This document shows positions 1 through 8,207 of a stretch of 64,000 bases of DNA, in pieces. The notes under the pieces were generated by a model. That model ran no database searches, was not told the DNA's origin, and was given only the letters and a program-made list of their open reading frames with translations. The stretch comes from Anaerolineae bacterium (lineage in GTDB: Bacteria > Chloroflexota > Anaerolineae > Aggregatilineales > Phototrophicaceae). How positions within the stretch are numbered: position 1 is the stretch's first letter; each line of letters begins with the position of its first letter. Position numbers and translations under genes: made by a program. The stretch spans positions 62,001 through 126,000 of the forward strand of contig JAFLCG010000012.1 in the NCBI GenBank assembly GCA_017303635.1, written 5' to 3'.

Positions 1-385
1 CCCCGCCGACGAAACTCCACAGGAACGAGTCCAGCGTGGTGCCGCTGTCACGCAAATCCAGATAGGCGCGGGCGTTACTGATGAAGGCGTTGACCTTCAG
101 CCGGTTGCGGACGATGCCGGGGTTGTCCAGCAGGGCAGCGACTTTGGCCTCGTCATAGTGGGCGATTTGTTCCGGGTCGAAATGGTCGAAGGCCGCCCGA
201 TAGTGGTCGCGCTTTTTGAGGATGGTGATCCAGCTCAAGCCGGCCTGTGCGCCTTCCAGACAGAGCATCTCGAACAGACGTTGATCGTCGTGGGCGGGGT
301 TGCCCCATTCGTGATCGTGGTATGCCACATACAGCGGCTCGTTCAGGTTGACCCAACCGCAGCGGGTTGGTTCCGGGTTTGGCAT
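1..385 (-). CDS. tag: DNA-3-methyladenine glycosylase I, 3' end cut by window edge
   Basis: Base-excision repair enzyme that removes 3-methyladenine from alkylated DNA. The 128 codons present read RCGWVN near residues 8-13, then YHDHEWG, LEGAQAGLSW and NARAYL, which align along the N-terminal half of E. coli Tag. Cys9 and His23 match the first two zinc ligands of the family, Glu44 matches the active-site Glu in LEG, and Trp52 matches the base-stacking Trp. The C-terminal zinc ligands lie beyond the left edge. The ATG at 383-385 is chosen because the family begins just before RCGW; the ATG at 396-398 is in another frame. Identity is clear despite truncation. Confidence 0.93.
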   Translation of the reverse strand, partial: MPNPEPTRCGWVNLNEPLYVAYHDHEWGNPAHDDQRLFEMLCLEGAQAGLSWITILKKRDHYRAAFDHFDPEQIAHYDEAKVAALLDNPGIVRNRLKVNAFISNARAYLDLRDSGTTLDSFLWSFVGG

Positions 386-458
386 GGTCTGGCTCCATAT
401 TGGAATTGTTTCAATCTACATGGGCAGTTGCGCTATCGATTTATTCCGCTAGTTCAAC

Positions 459-1529
459 TCAAGGAGATGTTTTCGGAGAGGGCGTTTCGGATAGAACTTG
501 ATAAGCAGTCACGGATTGAGGGCCAGCAATCAAGATTTCGTTATTGGGCAAGGCTCCGAGGCCATTTACGAACAGATCACTCTCGATCACCCCTTCCAGC
601 GTTGCGTCTGTTACATTCCATACTTCAACGTCTGTCCAGAGATTGACAGCCAGTATATTCTCCCCGATCCAACTCATTCCCCTTGATCTGAACCGGTCTG
701 AACGCATTTGCCAGCTTTGTTCAAGTGCGTATGGAATCGCGGTAACGTCCCACACCTGAATGGTTCTATCCTCATTCAAGGTTGCTATGCGATTCGCTTG
801 TGGATCCCAAACAGCATCATATATCTCATCTGAGGCACTCAGCGAACCAAGTTCCATACTGGTAGTAGCATCCCAGAGGATAAGTTCAGATCGGTTGGCA
901 TAACCAATGACGTTACTTGCGCTCCAAGCGACAACCGTTACTGCGTAATTGTCGATTGATTCAGCATCGAGCAGTGTGCGTTCCATTTCACCAGTAGTCA
1001 CATTGAGTATTGCGATGCGAGACAAGATCAATTGATCTGCTCCGCCATCCTGTAATGCCAAGACAATCCTGTTACCGTCTGGACTCCAGCCAATGTCATT
1101 TATTCTACGTAGATATGTTTGATTATAAGCCGGTCTGACTTCACCCGTCTCCCAATCAAGCAGGTAGATTATTCCTGAAATGGAGATATCTGCAATAACA
1201 ACAGCTATGGGATTCCCAAGTGGTGAATAGGCTATGTCAACGACATTATATCCTGTTGGGTTTAGGTTATTTACATCCTGAAATGGGAGCGGGATTGTAT
1301 ATGTGTTAATCACAACACCAGTTTGATAGTCCACGATCTCTACCAATCCATTCTGTCGAACGGTTGCATAGTGAGGGTTCATAGGACTGATCGACAACGC
1401 AACGATGGCTGGCTCAGTCGTATCCGAAGCGGTCACAGGAAAGTGCCTGTGCCATACTAAAAGGGGCACTGCTACCACGAGAGACAGGAAAACTTTCAAA
1501 TTAATCCAGCCGCAGCGCGTGATGGACAT
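459..1529 (-). CDS. Secreted or membrane-anchored WD40-like beta-propeller protein
   Basis: About 356 residues. An N-terminal hydrophobic stretch (VFLSLVVAVPLLVW, roughly residues 13-26) looks like a signal anchor. The rest is a run of about six WD40-like blades, each with a hydrophobic strand, an SP-G-N-I/A turn (such as WSPDGNRIVLA) and ending in LWD, VWD or VWN. Such propellers bind proteins and have no catalytic role, so no partner can be named. The ATG at 1529 is preferred over the upstream alternative at 1562 because GGAG lies 7 nt before it. The gene is visibly more AT-rich than its neighbours. It is divergent from the nucleoside hydrolase, with about 90 bp for both promoters. Confidence 0.7.
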   Translation of the reverse strand: MSITRCGWINLKVFLSLVVAVPLLVWHRHFPVTASDTTEPAIVALSISPMNPHYATVRQNGLVEIVDYQTGVVINTYTIPLPFQDVNNLNPTGYNVVDIAYSPLGNPIAVVIADISISGIIYLLDWETGEVRPAYNQTYLRRINDIGWSPDGNRIVLALQDGGADQLILSRIAILNVTTGEMERTLLDAESIDNYAVTVVAWSASNVIGYANRSELILWDATTSMELGSLSASDEIYDAVWDPQANRIATLNEDRTIQVWDVTAIPYALEQSWQMRSDRFRSRGMSWIGENILAVNLWTDVEVWNVTDATLEGVIESDLFVNGLGALPNNEILIAGPQSVTAYQVLSETPSPKTSP

Positions 1530-1618
1530 GGCCTTACTCCAGGTGATAGCTGTCTGGCTCAATTGTGCTACACTCGGTCATATCGAATCAACCACACTTT
1601 TCAAGAAAGATTTTGACT

Positions 1619-2551
1619 ATGCTGCGACTGGTCATTGATACGGATGCCGGGGTCGATGATGCTCAGGCGATCATGATGGCCTTGCGCCATCCCGCGGCGC
1701 AGGTTGAAGCCATCACCACGCTCACGGGCAACTGCCATGTCGATAAGGTGGTTCCCAATGTCTTGAGTGTACTGGATGTGATGAATGCGCCGCCGATCCC
1801 GGTCTACCGGGGTGCGGAACGCCCATTGGTTGCGGACTGGTTCCCGGAGTCCGATTTTCACGGGCAAGATGGCCTCGGTGATGCGCCGGAGCGCACATAT
1901 AGTCAGCGCTCAATCGAACATAAACATGCTGCGCTGGCGCTCATCGACCTGGCGAATGCCCATCCGGGGGAGCTGACGCTGGTAGCGCTCGGCCCGTTGA
2001 CCAATCTGGCGCTGGCGCTTCGGCTTGACCCGGCCCTGCCGTCGAAGTTCAAAGCTTTCACCTGGATGGGCGGCAGTATCCGGGGGCAAGGCAATACACC
2101 CAATATCGCTGCCGAGTGGAACGCCTTCTGCGACCCTGAAGCGGTTCACATGGTGCTGGAGGCCTTCCCAATGACCACGCTGCTTTCATGGGAAGCCACA
2201 CTGGACAACCCGCTCCAGTGGGATCACTTTGATCGGCTGTGCGCGATTCAGACCCCGGTCGGCCGCTTCCACAAAGCCATTACCGCGTTCACATCGGGCT
2301 ATATTCGGACGAACCGCCCGAGCCTCGGTTTCCTGCTGCCGGACCCGCTGGCGATGGCGGCCACGCTGGAACCTGACCTGATTGCTGAATCCTTCGATGC
2401 CTATGTGACCGGCGAACTGCAAGGCAAGCACACGCGGGGGATGACGGTCATTGACCACATGGGGATGCTCAAGCGTCCGGTCAATGCACGCGTTGTGACG
2501 AAGGTGGATATGGCTGGTGTATACCGGTTGTTCGAGCAGATGCTGGCGTGA
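1619..2551 (+). CDS. Inosine/uridine-preferring nucleoside hydrolase
   Basis: Hydrolyses the N-glycosidic bond of ribonucleosides to release ribose and base; cytosolic salvage enzyme. About 310 residues, the normal family length. The N-terminus carries the Ca-binding signature DTDAGVDDA (Asp7, Asp9, Asp13, Asp14; family consensus DTDPGxDD). Further hallmarks are LGPLTNLALAL, WMGG, AEWNAFCDPEA and the C-terminal VIDH. The ATG at 1619 is chosen because the signature starts six codons later and AAGAAAG precedes it; an in-frame GTG at 1565 would add a tail unlike the family. The BMP-type ABC importer at 46-52 kb could supply its substrates. Which nucleosides it prefers cannot be read from sequence. 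Confidence 0.92.
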   Translation: MLRLVIDTDAGVDDAQAIMMALRHPAAQVEAITTLTGNCHVDKVVPNVLSVLDVMNAPPIPVYRGAERPLVADWFPESDFHGQDGLGDAPERTYSQRSIEHKHAALALIDLANAHPGELTLVALGPLTNLALALRLDPALPSKFKAFTWMGGSIRGQGNTPNIAAEWNAFCDPEAVHMVLEAFPMTTLLSWEATLDNPLQWDHFDRLCAIQTPVGRFHKAITAFTSGYIRTNRPSLGFLLPDPLAMAATLEPDLIAESFDAYVTGELQGKHTRGMTVIDHMGMLKRPVNARVVTKVDMAGVYRLFEQMLA

Positions 2552-2606
2552 TTGAGTTCACAGTTGGCAGTCACCGTAATGACATCATGCCCGCGTTCGC
2601 TCTAGG

Positions 2607-2632
2607 GTAGGGGCGCACAGCCGTGCGCCCGA
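2607..2632. repeat. Short REP-like palindrome of the GTAGGGGCG family
   Basis: Starts GTAGGGGCGCAC and folds as GGGCGCAC/GTGCGCCC around a 2-nt turn. It is a short version of the longer elements at 56948 and 59807 and shares the GTAGGGGCG head with the palindromes beside the RAYT gene. It lies in the 94-bp gap before the M42 peptidase gene. Confidence 0.6.
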
Positions 2633-2645
2633 AAGGCGCAATCCA

Positions 2646-3701
2646 TTGAGAACAGACAGTCCACATCAGCCAACCGAAAACGACCAGGCACTCATTGCCT
2701 TGCTCCGTGAACTTAGCGCTGTCCCTGCGCTGTCCGGTGAAGAAGATGCCATGTCCCGCTTCATGGCGGATCGGCTGGCGGCGCGGGCGGACTCGGTCGA
2801 GATCGACTCCATTGGTAATGTGATCGCCCGCTTTGGCCCGGAAGGGCAGCCTGCTATCGCCGTTCTCGCCCATATGGACAGCATCGGCATGCGCGTCAAC
2901 CGCGTCAACCGGGATGGGACGCTGGGCGCGGTGCCGGTCGGCGGGGTGAATTACCGGGCCATGCCGGGTGTGCCGGTGCGGGTGGGCGATGTGCCGGGGG
3001 TGGTGACGGTGCGCTCGCAGCATCAATCTAAAGAGGGTGAGTCGACTCTCAACTGGGAAACGCTGGCGATTGATGTGGGCGGCGCGGCAGTCGAGATGAC
3101 CACGCCGGTGCTGTATGCGGCGGCTCCGGTCGAACTGGCGGGGGGATGTTTCGCCGCGCCATACATGGATGATCGGGCAGGGTGCGCGGTGCTGCTGACG
3201 CTGGCCGAGCGCCTGCCTGTCGAGCGCGCCTATACGGTCTATCTCATCGGCACGGTGCAGGAAGAAACCAACTCGCTGGGCGCGTTTCACGCCTTACAAG
3301 CGGTGAAGCCCGCAGCCGCGCTGTTTGTAGACGGCACGGTCAGCCATGATACGCCGGAGACGGCTTCACGCGGGCAGGTGCGCTTGGGTGCCGGGCCGGT
3401 GCTGTTGGCCTACCTCTACACACGGGGCGGCAACGGCTGGAGCGCTAATCCAAAGCTCCGCGCCCATCTGAAGCAGGTGGCGAGTGGGGCCGGTATCGCT
3501 TATCAGCAGGATGCGGTGGATGGATTGATCGCGGACTCGAAGACGACGGTGCTGCTGGGCATCCCCAGCGCGGTCATCGGGCTGCCGATGCGGAGCAAGC
3601 ACGCGCCGCTGGAAGTGGTGCATCTGGATGATCTTGCCCGGGCGCTTGATCTGTTGGTGGGTGTGGTCAGTGCGCCGCTGCCATCTCTGGCGAGAGGGTG
3701 A
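2646..3701 (+). CDS. M42 family metallopeptidase (aminopeptidase/endoglucanase-like)
   Basis: Di-metal cytosolic aminopeptidase of the tetrahedral M42 family. Metal-ligand motifs appear in order: AHMDSIG (His76, Asp78), YMDDRAG (bridging Asp), VQEETNS (Glu catalytic base and ligand), LFVDGT (Asp) and SKHAPLE (His). Length of 351 residues is normal. The start is a TTG at 2646 with AAGG upstream; no better ATG precedes the conserved region, so the exact start is uncertain. It lies 62 bp before a second, divergent M42-like gene on the same strand, so the two probably form a peptidase pair. Substrate is unknown; the older endoglucanase label for this family is generally regarded as misleading. 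Confidence 0.88.
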   Translation: MRTDSPHQPTENDQALIALLRELSAVPALSGEEDAMSRFMADRLAARADSVEIDSIGNVIARFGPEGQPAIAVLAHMDSIGMRVNRVNRDGTLGAVPVGGVNYRAMPGVPVRVGDVPGVVTVRSQHQSKEGESTLNWETLAIDVGGAAVEMTTPVLYAAAPVELAGGCFAAPYMDDRAGCAVLLTLAERLPVERAYTVYLIGTVQEETNSLGAFHALQAVKPAAALFVDGTVSHDTPETASRGQVRLGAGPVLLAYLYTRGGNGWSANPKLRAHLKQVASGAGIAYQQDAVDGLIADSKTTVLLGIPSAVIGLPMRSKHAPLEVVHLDDLARALDLLVGVVSAPLPSLARG

Positions 3702-3763
3702 GTGGTCGAACGGTCAATAAAGATAGCTGATTGAGAATGTCACTGTATATCTGGAGGCAATAG

Positions 3764-4924
3764 ATGCTGAATTCACTGTATGCATCGTTACCCGGTTTAG
3801 ATGGAGCGATTGAGCGTCATCGCTACCTGAATGATGCGCAGGCACTCTGGCACGATCTGGAACGCCTGCTGAATGCCAACGCGCCTTCGGCGGGGTCGTG
3901 GCTGCCGGGGGCGATTGGTGACGACATTGGCACGATTGCCGATTCGCTGGGGTTAGGCGCACACTTTATCCCGCACCTGAAGCGCACAGGCAATTCGGCG
4001 CTGCGCCTGGGTGCGCCGGGTGAAACGGCGGATGTGATCGTGGTCGCTCATATGGATCGGCCCAGTTTCCGCCCGCGTGATCTGGCAACGGGTGAGCTTT
4101 ACCCCATGTGCTCCATCCGCATTCCGGGGCAGGCCTATACCTGTGCGGCGAAGGCAGTACGCTTTACGGATGGCCGGATGGTCATCAGCGCCCGCGGCAC
4201 CATCACACTGGAAAAACGTGATGGAGTCGACTCGATCCGTTTTGCCGCCGAGTCTGGCAGTCTGGCTCACGGTGATACGGTGATGATGGATGTTGAACCC
4301 GTGTTGAAGGATGGCGTGGTCACAGCCACCGGGTTGGATAACTGCCTGGGCGTGATAAGCGCACTGGGGGCAGCGGCGGCGCTGGCCGCGGTGGAGCCGC
4401 ACCTGCAAAAGTTGGGCAAACGGTTGTTGATCGTCTTCAGCGATCAGGAAGAGGGCATTCCCGATGCCTTCTTCGGCTATGGCGCTTCCCGCTTGACCGG
4501 CATCATGCCTGCGCCAACCTATGGCATGATCTGCGTGGATGGGCAGACCGCCGGTGCGAATGGCGGCAGTCCCCGCATGGGTGAGGGTGCTGGTTTTGGC
4601 ACCGTTTCCGGTTGGAGCCGGGGCTCCGTTGTGCCGCCGAATTATGTGTCGCTAGGTGTCGACCTGGCCGCAGCGGTCAATGCAGCTTCCCCCGGCAGCG
4701 TCCAGATCAACACGGGCTATCTCTCCCGCAGTGATGACATGATCCTCAGCCGCTGGACGCAGATTCTCGCGATGATTGGTCCGCCCATGGCGAACCCGCA
4801 TACCGTTCAGGAAACGGCGCGGTTGAGTGATTTGCAGCACACCATCCGCTGGCTTACCCTGTATCTGACGGCGGTGCTGGGGATGGATGAAGCTCTCAAT
4901 CAGGCTTATGTGTTGAACCGCTAA
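3764..4924 (+). CDS. Divergent M42/M20-clan metallopeptidase
   Basis: 386 residues with the di-zinc peptidase skeleton: VVAHMDRP (His96, Asp98), TGLDNC (Asp192), SDQEEG (Glu229/Glu230), CVDG (Asp259) and a late NPHT that may give the last His ligand. Spacing and order follow M42, but flanking sequence differs clearly from the preceding M42 gene, so it is a distant paralogue rather than a fresh duplicate. It follows that gene after 62 bp, with GGAGG about 5 nt before its ATG. A strong hairpin terminator directly follows the stop codon. Peptidase activity is inferred from conserved ligands; the substrate is unknown. Confidence 0.75.
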   Translation: MLNSLYASLPGLDGAIERHRYLNDAQALWHDLERLLNANAPSAGSWLPGAIGDDIGTIADSLGLGAHFIPHLKRTGNSALRLGAPGETADVIVVAHMDRPSFRPRDLATGELYPMCSIRIPGQAYTCAAKAVRFTDGRMVISARGTITLEKRDGVDSIRFAAESGSLAHGDTVMMDVEPVLKDGVVTATGLDNCLGVISALGAAAALAAVEPHLQKLGKRLLIVFSDQEEGIPDAFFGYGASRLTGIMPAPTYGMICVDGQTAGANGGSPRMGEGAGFGTVSGWSRGSVVPPNYVSLGVDLAAAVNAASPGSVQINTGYLSRSDDMILSRWTQILAMIGPPMANPHTVQETARLSDLQHTIRWLTLYLTAVLGMDEALNQAYVLNR

Positions 4925-4926
4925 AC

Positions 4927-4962
4927 AAAAACGGCGTAGGGTGCAAACCCTACGCCGTTTTT
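4927..4962. terminator. Bidirectional intrinsic terminator
   Basis: Perfect 12-bp stem ACGGCGTAGGGT / ACCCTACGCCGT with a GCAA tetraloop, flanked by AAAA on the left and TTTT on the right. It sits between convergent genes (stops at 4924 on plus and 4979 on minus) and can end transcription from both sides. Confidence 0.92.
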
Positions 4963-4978
4963 AATTCAGAAAGTCCAC

Positions 4979-5509
4979 TTAACCGGCGATAGCATCTTCC
5001 TGAGTCGCCACACGCTTGCCGGAGGCCGTCACCCACCCGATGATCTTGCCCGGATTGCCTACGACCAGCGCGTAATCCGGCACATCCTTTGTGACTACTG
5101 TGCCGGAGCCAATCATGGCCCAGCGACCAATAGTGATGCCGCAGACGATGGTGCTGTTGGCGCCGATGGCTGCCCCGGTTTTGACCAGGGTTTCACTCAG
5201 AACCCAGTCATCTGGTGCTTTCAGGCTGCCATCCGGGTTGATGGCCCGCGGGAACATGTCATTGGTGAAGCAGACGTGCGGGCCAACAAAGACGCCATCC
5301 TCAATCTTCACCCCATGAAAGACCGAGACATAGTTCTGAATTTTGACCCGGTTACCGATCTGCACGCCGGCATCGATGAAGACGCCCCGACCAATGACAC
5401 ACTCCCCGCCCAGGTGAGCATCCCGGCGAATATGCACCAGATGCCAGACCTTGGTGCCTTCCCCGATCACTGCTCCGGCTTCAACTTCTGCACTTGGATG
5501 GATGAACAT
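4979..5509 (-). CDS. Left-handed beta-helix N-acetyltransferase, WbpD-like
   Basis: 176 residues of hexapeptide repeats ([LIV]-G-x4), for example VIGEGTKV, VIGRGVFIDAGVQIGN and AIGANSTIVCGITIG. WbpD-type features follow: KIQNYVSVFHGVKIEDGVFVGP, then CFTNDMFPRAIN (TND with Pro), and the end DVPDYALVVGNP. WbpD-type enzymes acetylate a 3-amino group on UDP-2-acetamido-3-amino-glucuronate for surface polysaccharide; the exact sugar here is not determinable. It is divergent from the GT2 gene at 5704 and probably belongs functionally to the glycan locus. The start ATG at 5509 has AGGACCC upstream. Confidence 0.82.
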   Translation of the reverse strand: MFIHPSAEVEAGAVIGEGTKVWHLVHIRRDAHLGGECVIGRGVFIDAGVQIGNRVKIQNYVSVFHGVKIEDGVFVGPHVCFTNDMFPRAINPDGSLKAPDDWVLSETLVKTGAAIGANSTIVCGITIGRWAMIGSGTVVTKDVPDYALVVGNPGKIIGWVTASGKRVATQEDAIAG

Positions 5510-5591
5510 TATGGGTCCTCATGATATGGAACAGACTGGTTAACTCATTCCAGAATACGGCCCAAACCTTAAATTGAACGTGCAGGAATTA

Positions 5592-5609
5592 ATCGTTATT
5601 CATAACGAT
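5592..5609. promoter_or_regulatory. Candidate operator palindrome
   Basis: ATCGTTATTCATAACGAT is a perfect inverted repeat with 8-bp arms and a 2-nt centre. It lies in the 194-bp AT-rich gap between the divergent acetyltransferase and GT2 genes, where a dimeric regulator could control both. No cognate regulator is encoded next to it. Confidence 0.4.
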
Positions 5610-5703
5610 GCCCTAAAATTACTATCTACATATCATATTTAGGTGTCGGCAAGGAGCGCGGACTAAAGTCCTGTCCAAGTTAGGTTGAGATTTTGGTGAC
5701 CAG

Positions 5704-6561
5704 ATGAAGTCCTTATTTCCAGATGCTAAATCGGCTGAGCCACTGAGTGATGGGGGGGAATCCTTAATGAATGAGTCAAGTCTGTCGCTGGTTATTCCTG
5801 CTTATAATGAGTCTGAAGGCGTTGCTCAGACCGCTGCTGCGGTGCGGACTCTGCTGGAGTACCTGACCAAAAAACACACGGTCGAAGTCATTTTTGTGAA
5901 TGATGGCAGCAAGGATGACACCCGCGAACGCCTGGAAGCTGAGTTCAAGGATGATGCGCGGGTCAAAGTCGTCAGTCACGCGGTCAACCAGGGACTGGGC
6001 GCGGCGATCCGCACCGGCTTGAAGGCTTCCACCGGTGACATCGTTATTACCACCGACTTTGATGGTACTTATCCGCTGAATACCGTGCCACAGATTTTGG
6101 GTCGCTTGCAAGTGGACGGTTCAGATATTGTCACGGCTTCGCCTTATCACCCGAACGGCCGGGTGGAAGGGGTGCCCCCTTACCGCTTAATGTTCAGCTT
6201 TGGCGCGTCCTTGCTGTACCGGATGTTAGTCAAGTGGAACATCTATTGCTGGACAGCTTTGTACCGTGCCTATCGCCGCCCGGTGATTGAACGGATCACC
6301 TTTGAAAGCAATGACTTTTTGGCGGGGACGGAACTGCTGGTTAAGGCGCTGCGGGCTGGTTACAAAGTGACCGAATTCCCCACCACCTTGCACGTCCGCA
6401 CGTATGGTCAATCCAGTATGCGCGTGATGAAGGTGACGATGGCACACTTGCAGTTTCAATGGCGGTTGCTAAAGCAATCCATCCTGCACAATGACCCTGG
6501 GCTGCAGGTCCCGCAGATTAAGAAGTCAGAGCCAAACGCTGTGGCCAATAACATCACCTGA
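5704..6561 (+). CDS. GT2 family glycosyltransferase (DPMS-like)
   Basis: GT-A fold transferase, probably moving a sugar from a nucleotide donor to a polyprenyl phosphate at the cytoplasmic face. Motifs: VIPAYNESEG (30-39), VNDGSKDDT (65-73), NQGLGAAIRTGL (95-106) and the DxD-like DFD (118-120). There are no strong C-terminal membrane helices, so it resembles the soluble DPM1-type enzyme. Length of 285 residues is normal. An in-frame ATG at 5767 lies nearer to the conserved core and is an alternative start. First gene of the plus-strand glycan block; the next gene, a GT39, would use lipid-linked sugars of the kind this enzyme makes. Confidence 0.88.
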   Translation: MKSLFPDAKSAEPLSDGGESLMNESSLSLVIPAYNESEGVAQTAAAVRTLLEYLTKKHTVEVIFVNDGSKDDTRERLEAEFKDDARVKVVSHAVNQGLGAAIRTGLKASTGDIVITTDFDGTYPLNTVPQILGRLQVDGSDIVTASPYHPNGRVEGVPPYRLMFSFGASLLYRMLVKWNIYCWTALYRAYRRPVIERITFESNDFLAGTELLVKALRAGYKVTEFPTTLHVRTYGQSSMRVMKVTMAHLQFQWRLLKQSILHNDPGLQVPQIKKSEPNAVANNIT

Positions 6562-6659
6562 TTGCCAGGCAGCGTAATTCTGGAGGCGGGGCATCCACCT
6601 CCAGGTAGTACTTTACGCAGCAACCATCAACACAGCACCAACGATTAGAGACAGATGAC

Positions 6660-8204
6660 ATGACCCTAAACGCACCAACCCGATCCGTCTCTTTAGCCTC
6701 TGTCTGGTTTGACTGGTTGCTGATTGCAGTGATAGGCCTGCCGCTGCTGCTCATTAACTTAAACTCACGCCCGTATCTGTGGTTTGATGAAGGTTATAAG
6801 CTGAATGGGGCTTATACGCTGGCTGTGCATGGCGTGTATGGCACTTTAACTTCAAATGGGTTCCTGGAGTTCGATCCGGGGACCAGCAGCGGCCCTGTGG
6901 ATATGGGCTTGACGGCCCTGGTCTATCGCCTGTTTGGTGCGGGTATTCTACAAGCCCGCCTGGTGAGTGTGGCATTTGCGCTCACGATGGTGCTGGCATT
7001 TTACGCGATTGCCCGGCGCTCCTATGCGCGTTCAATTGCACTGGCCATCATCATCCTGATGCTGGTCTTTCCCGCCATTGGTGATATCGGCCTGGTGATA
7101 CTGGGTCGTCAGGTCCTGAGCGAAACACCGGCCTTAGCGTTGATTGTGGTCGGTTTACTGATCTGGTTAGTCAAGGGTCGGGAACATTTCGGTTATCTGC
7201 TGGTGGCCGGGGTCATCACCGGGGCCGGCTTGCTCTCCAAAACGCAGATGGCGATTCCGCTCCTGCCTGCCGTGGGACTGATGATCCTGCTGAATGCCTG
7301 GAAACAGAAACAGAACCTCTTTCGCGAGAGTTTGTATCCGGTTGCGATTGTCGGCACGATAGGATTGTGGATGCTGGTGGGCAAGCTGGCGACCACCCCG
7401 GAAGTCCAGGCGGAAAACTCTCTCATGCTGGCAGATGCCATCCGCACCAATCTGTTGACGGGGTTGTTTGGGCGCACCCTGCCGGTCAATTCGATAATCA
7501 TGTCCATAATCATGTTCATTGCCGGTCTCTATGGCATTCGGCATCTGCGTGATTTACGGCGATTGAGCGCGTTGGATGTCCAGGTGGAACTCAGTTTTGG
7601 CCTCTTGAGTCTGACGAGCCTGGTCTGGTTTGTTTTCTTTTCAGTAGGCTGGCCACGTTACGGCTATTTTGGTCTGATACTGGCGACTTTCCTGATCGGG
7701 AAGTTGCTCTGGGATGCAGCGGCCTGGGTTGAACAGCGGTTCAAGCTGCCGGCTTACGCCATCATCGGTGTCCTGCTGACCGGTTCAGGCATCTTCCAGG
7801 GTGTGCAGCTCATCAAGCCGCTTGAAAGCAGTGGCGTGGAAGAAATGGCTGCTTATGTCCAGAGGGAGATACCCGCCGACGCGCTGATCGAAACCTGGGA
7901 ATGGGAATTGGATCCGCTGATCGGCAGGCTTTCGACCCTGCACCATCCGCATCAGCGGTACCTGTTTGAGGCGATCCGGCAGTTCTCACATACTGAAACG
8001 GCCTTTGACCTTCAGTATGATGTGCTGCAAGCGAATCCGGATTATCTGATTATCGGTAGTTTTGCCGAGTGGACCCAAATCTACCCGTATGAGGTGGTTG
8101 AGCAGCACTTTGACGAACTGGCTCAATTCGGCATTTATACCATTTACGAGCGAAAAGCGATGACAAGCGCTTCTATAAGCGCTTATACCGAAGAAGAGAG
8201 TTAG
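6660..8204 (+). CDS. GT39-type polytopic membrane glycosyltransferase
   Basis: 514 residues, with about 10-12 hydrophobic helices starting at WLLIAVIGLPLLLI. The first extracytoplasmic loop holds WFDEGYKLNG, whose Asp-Glu pair matches the catalytic acid pair of PMT/ArnT-type GT-C enzymes. These transfer a sugar from a polyprenyl-phosphate carrier on the outer face of the membrane. The C-terminal about 120 residues form a soluble domain, as in ArnT. The neighbouring GT2 could make the lipid-linked donor. The FAD oxidoreductase starts 3 nt after this stop, so the two are almost certainly cotranscribed. Acceptor is unknown. Confidence 0.82.
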   Translation: MTLNAPTRSVSLASVWFDWLLIAVIGLPLLLINLNSRPYLWFDEGYKLNGAYTLAVHGVYGTLTSNGFLEFDPGTSSGPVDMGLTALVYRLFGAGILQARLVSVAFALTMVLAFYAIARRSYARSIALAIIILMLVFPAIGDIGLVILGRQVLSETPALALIVVGLLIWLVKGREHFGYLLVAGVITGAGLLSKTQMAIPLLPAVGLMILLNAWKQKQNLFRESLYPVAIVGTIGLWMLVGKLATTPEVQAENSLMLADAIRTNLLTGLFGRTLPVNSIIMSIIMFIAGLYGIRHLRDLRRLSALDVQVELSFGLLSLTSLVWFVFFSVGWPRYGYFGLILATFLIGKLLWDAAAWVEQRFKLPAYAIIGVLLTGSGIFQGVQLIKPLESSGVEEMAAYVQREIPADALIETWEWELDPLIGRLSTLHHPHQRYLFEAIRQFSHTETAFDLQYDVLQANPDYLIIGSFAEWTQIYPYEVVEQHFDELAQFGIYTIYERKAMTSASISAYTEEES

Positions 8205-8207
8205 GCA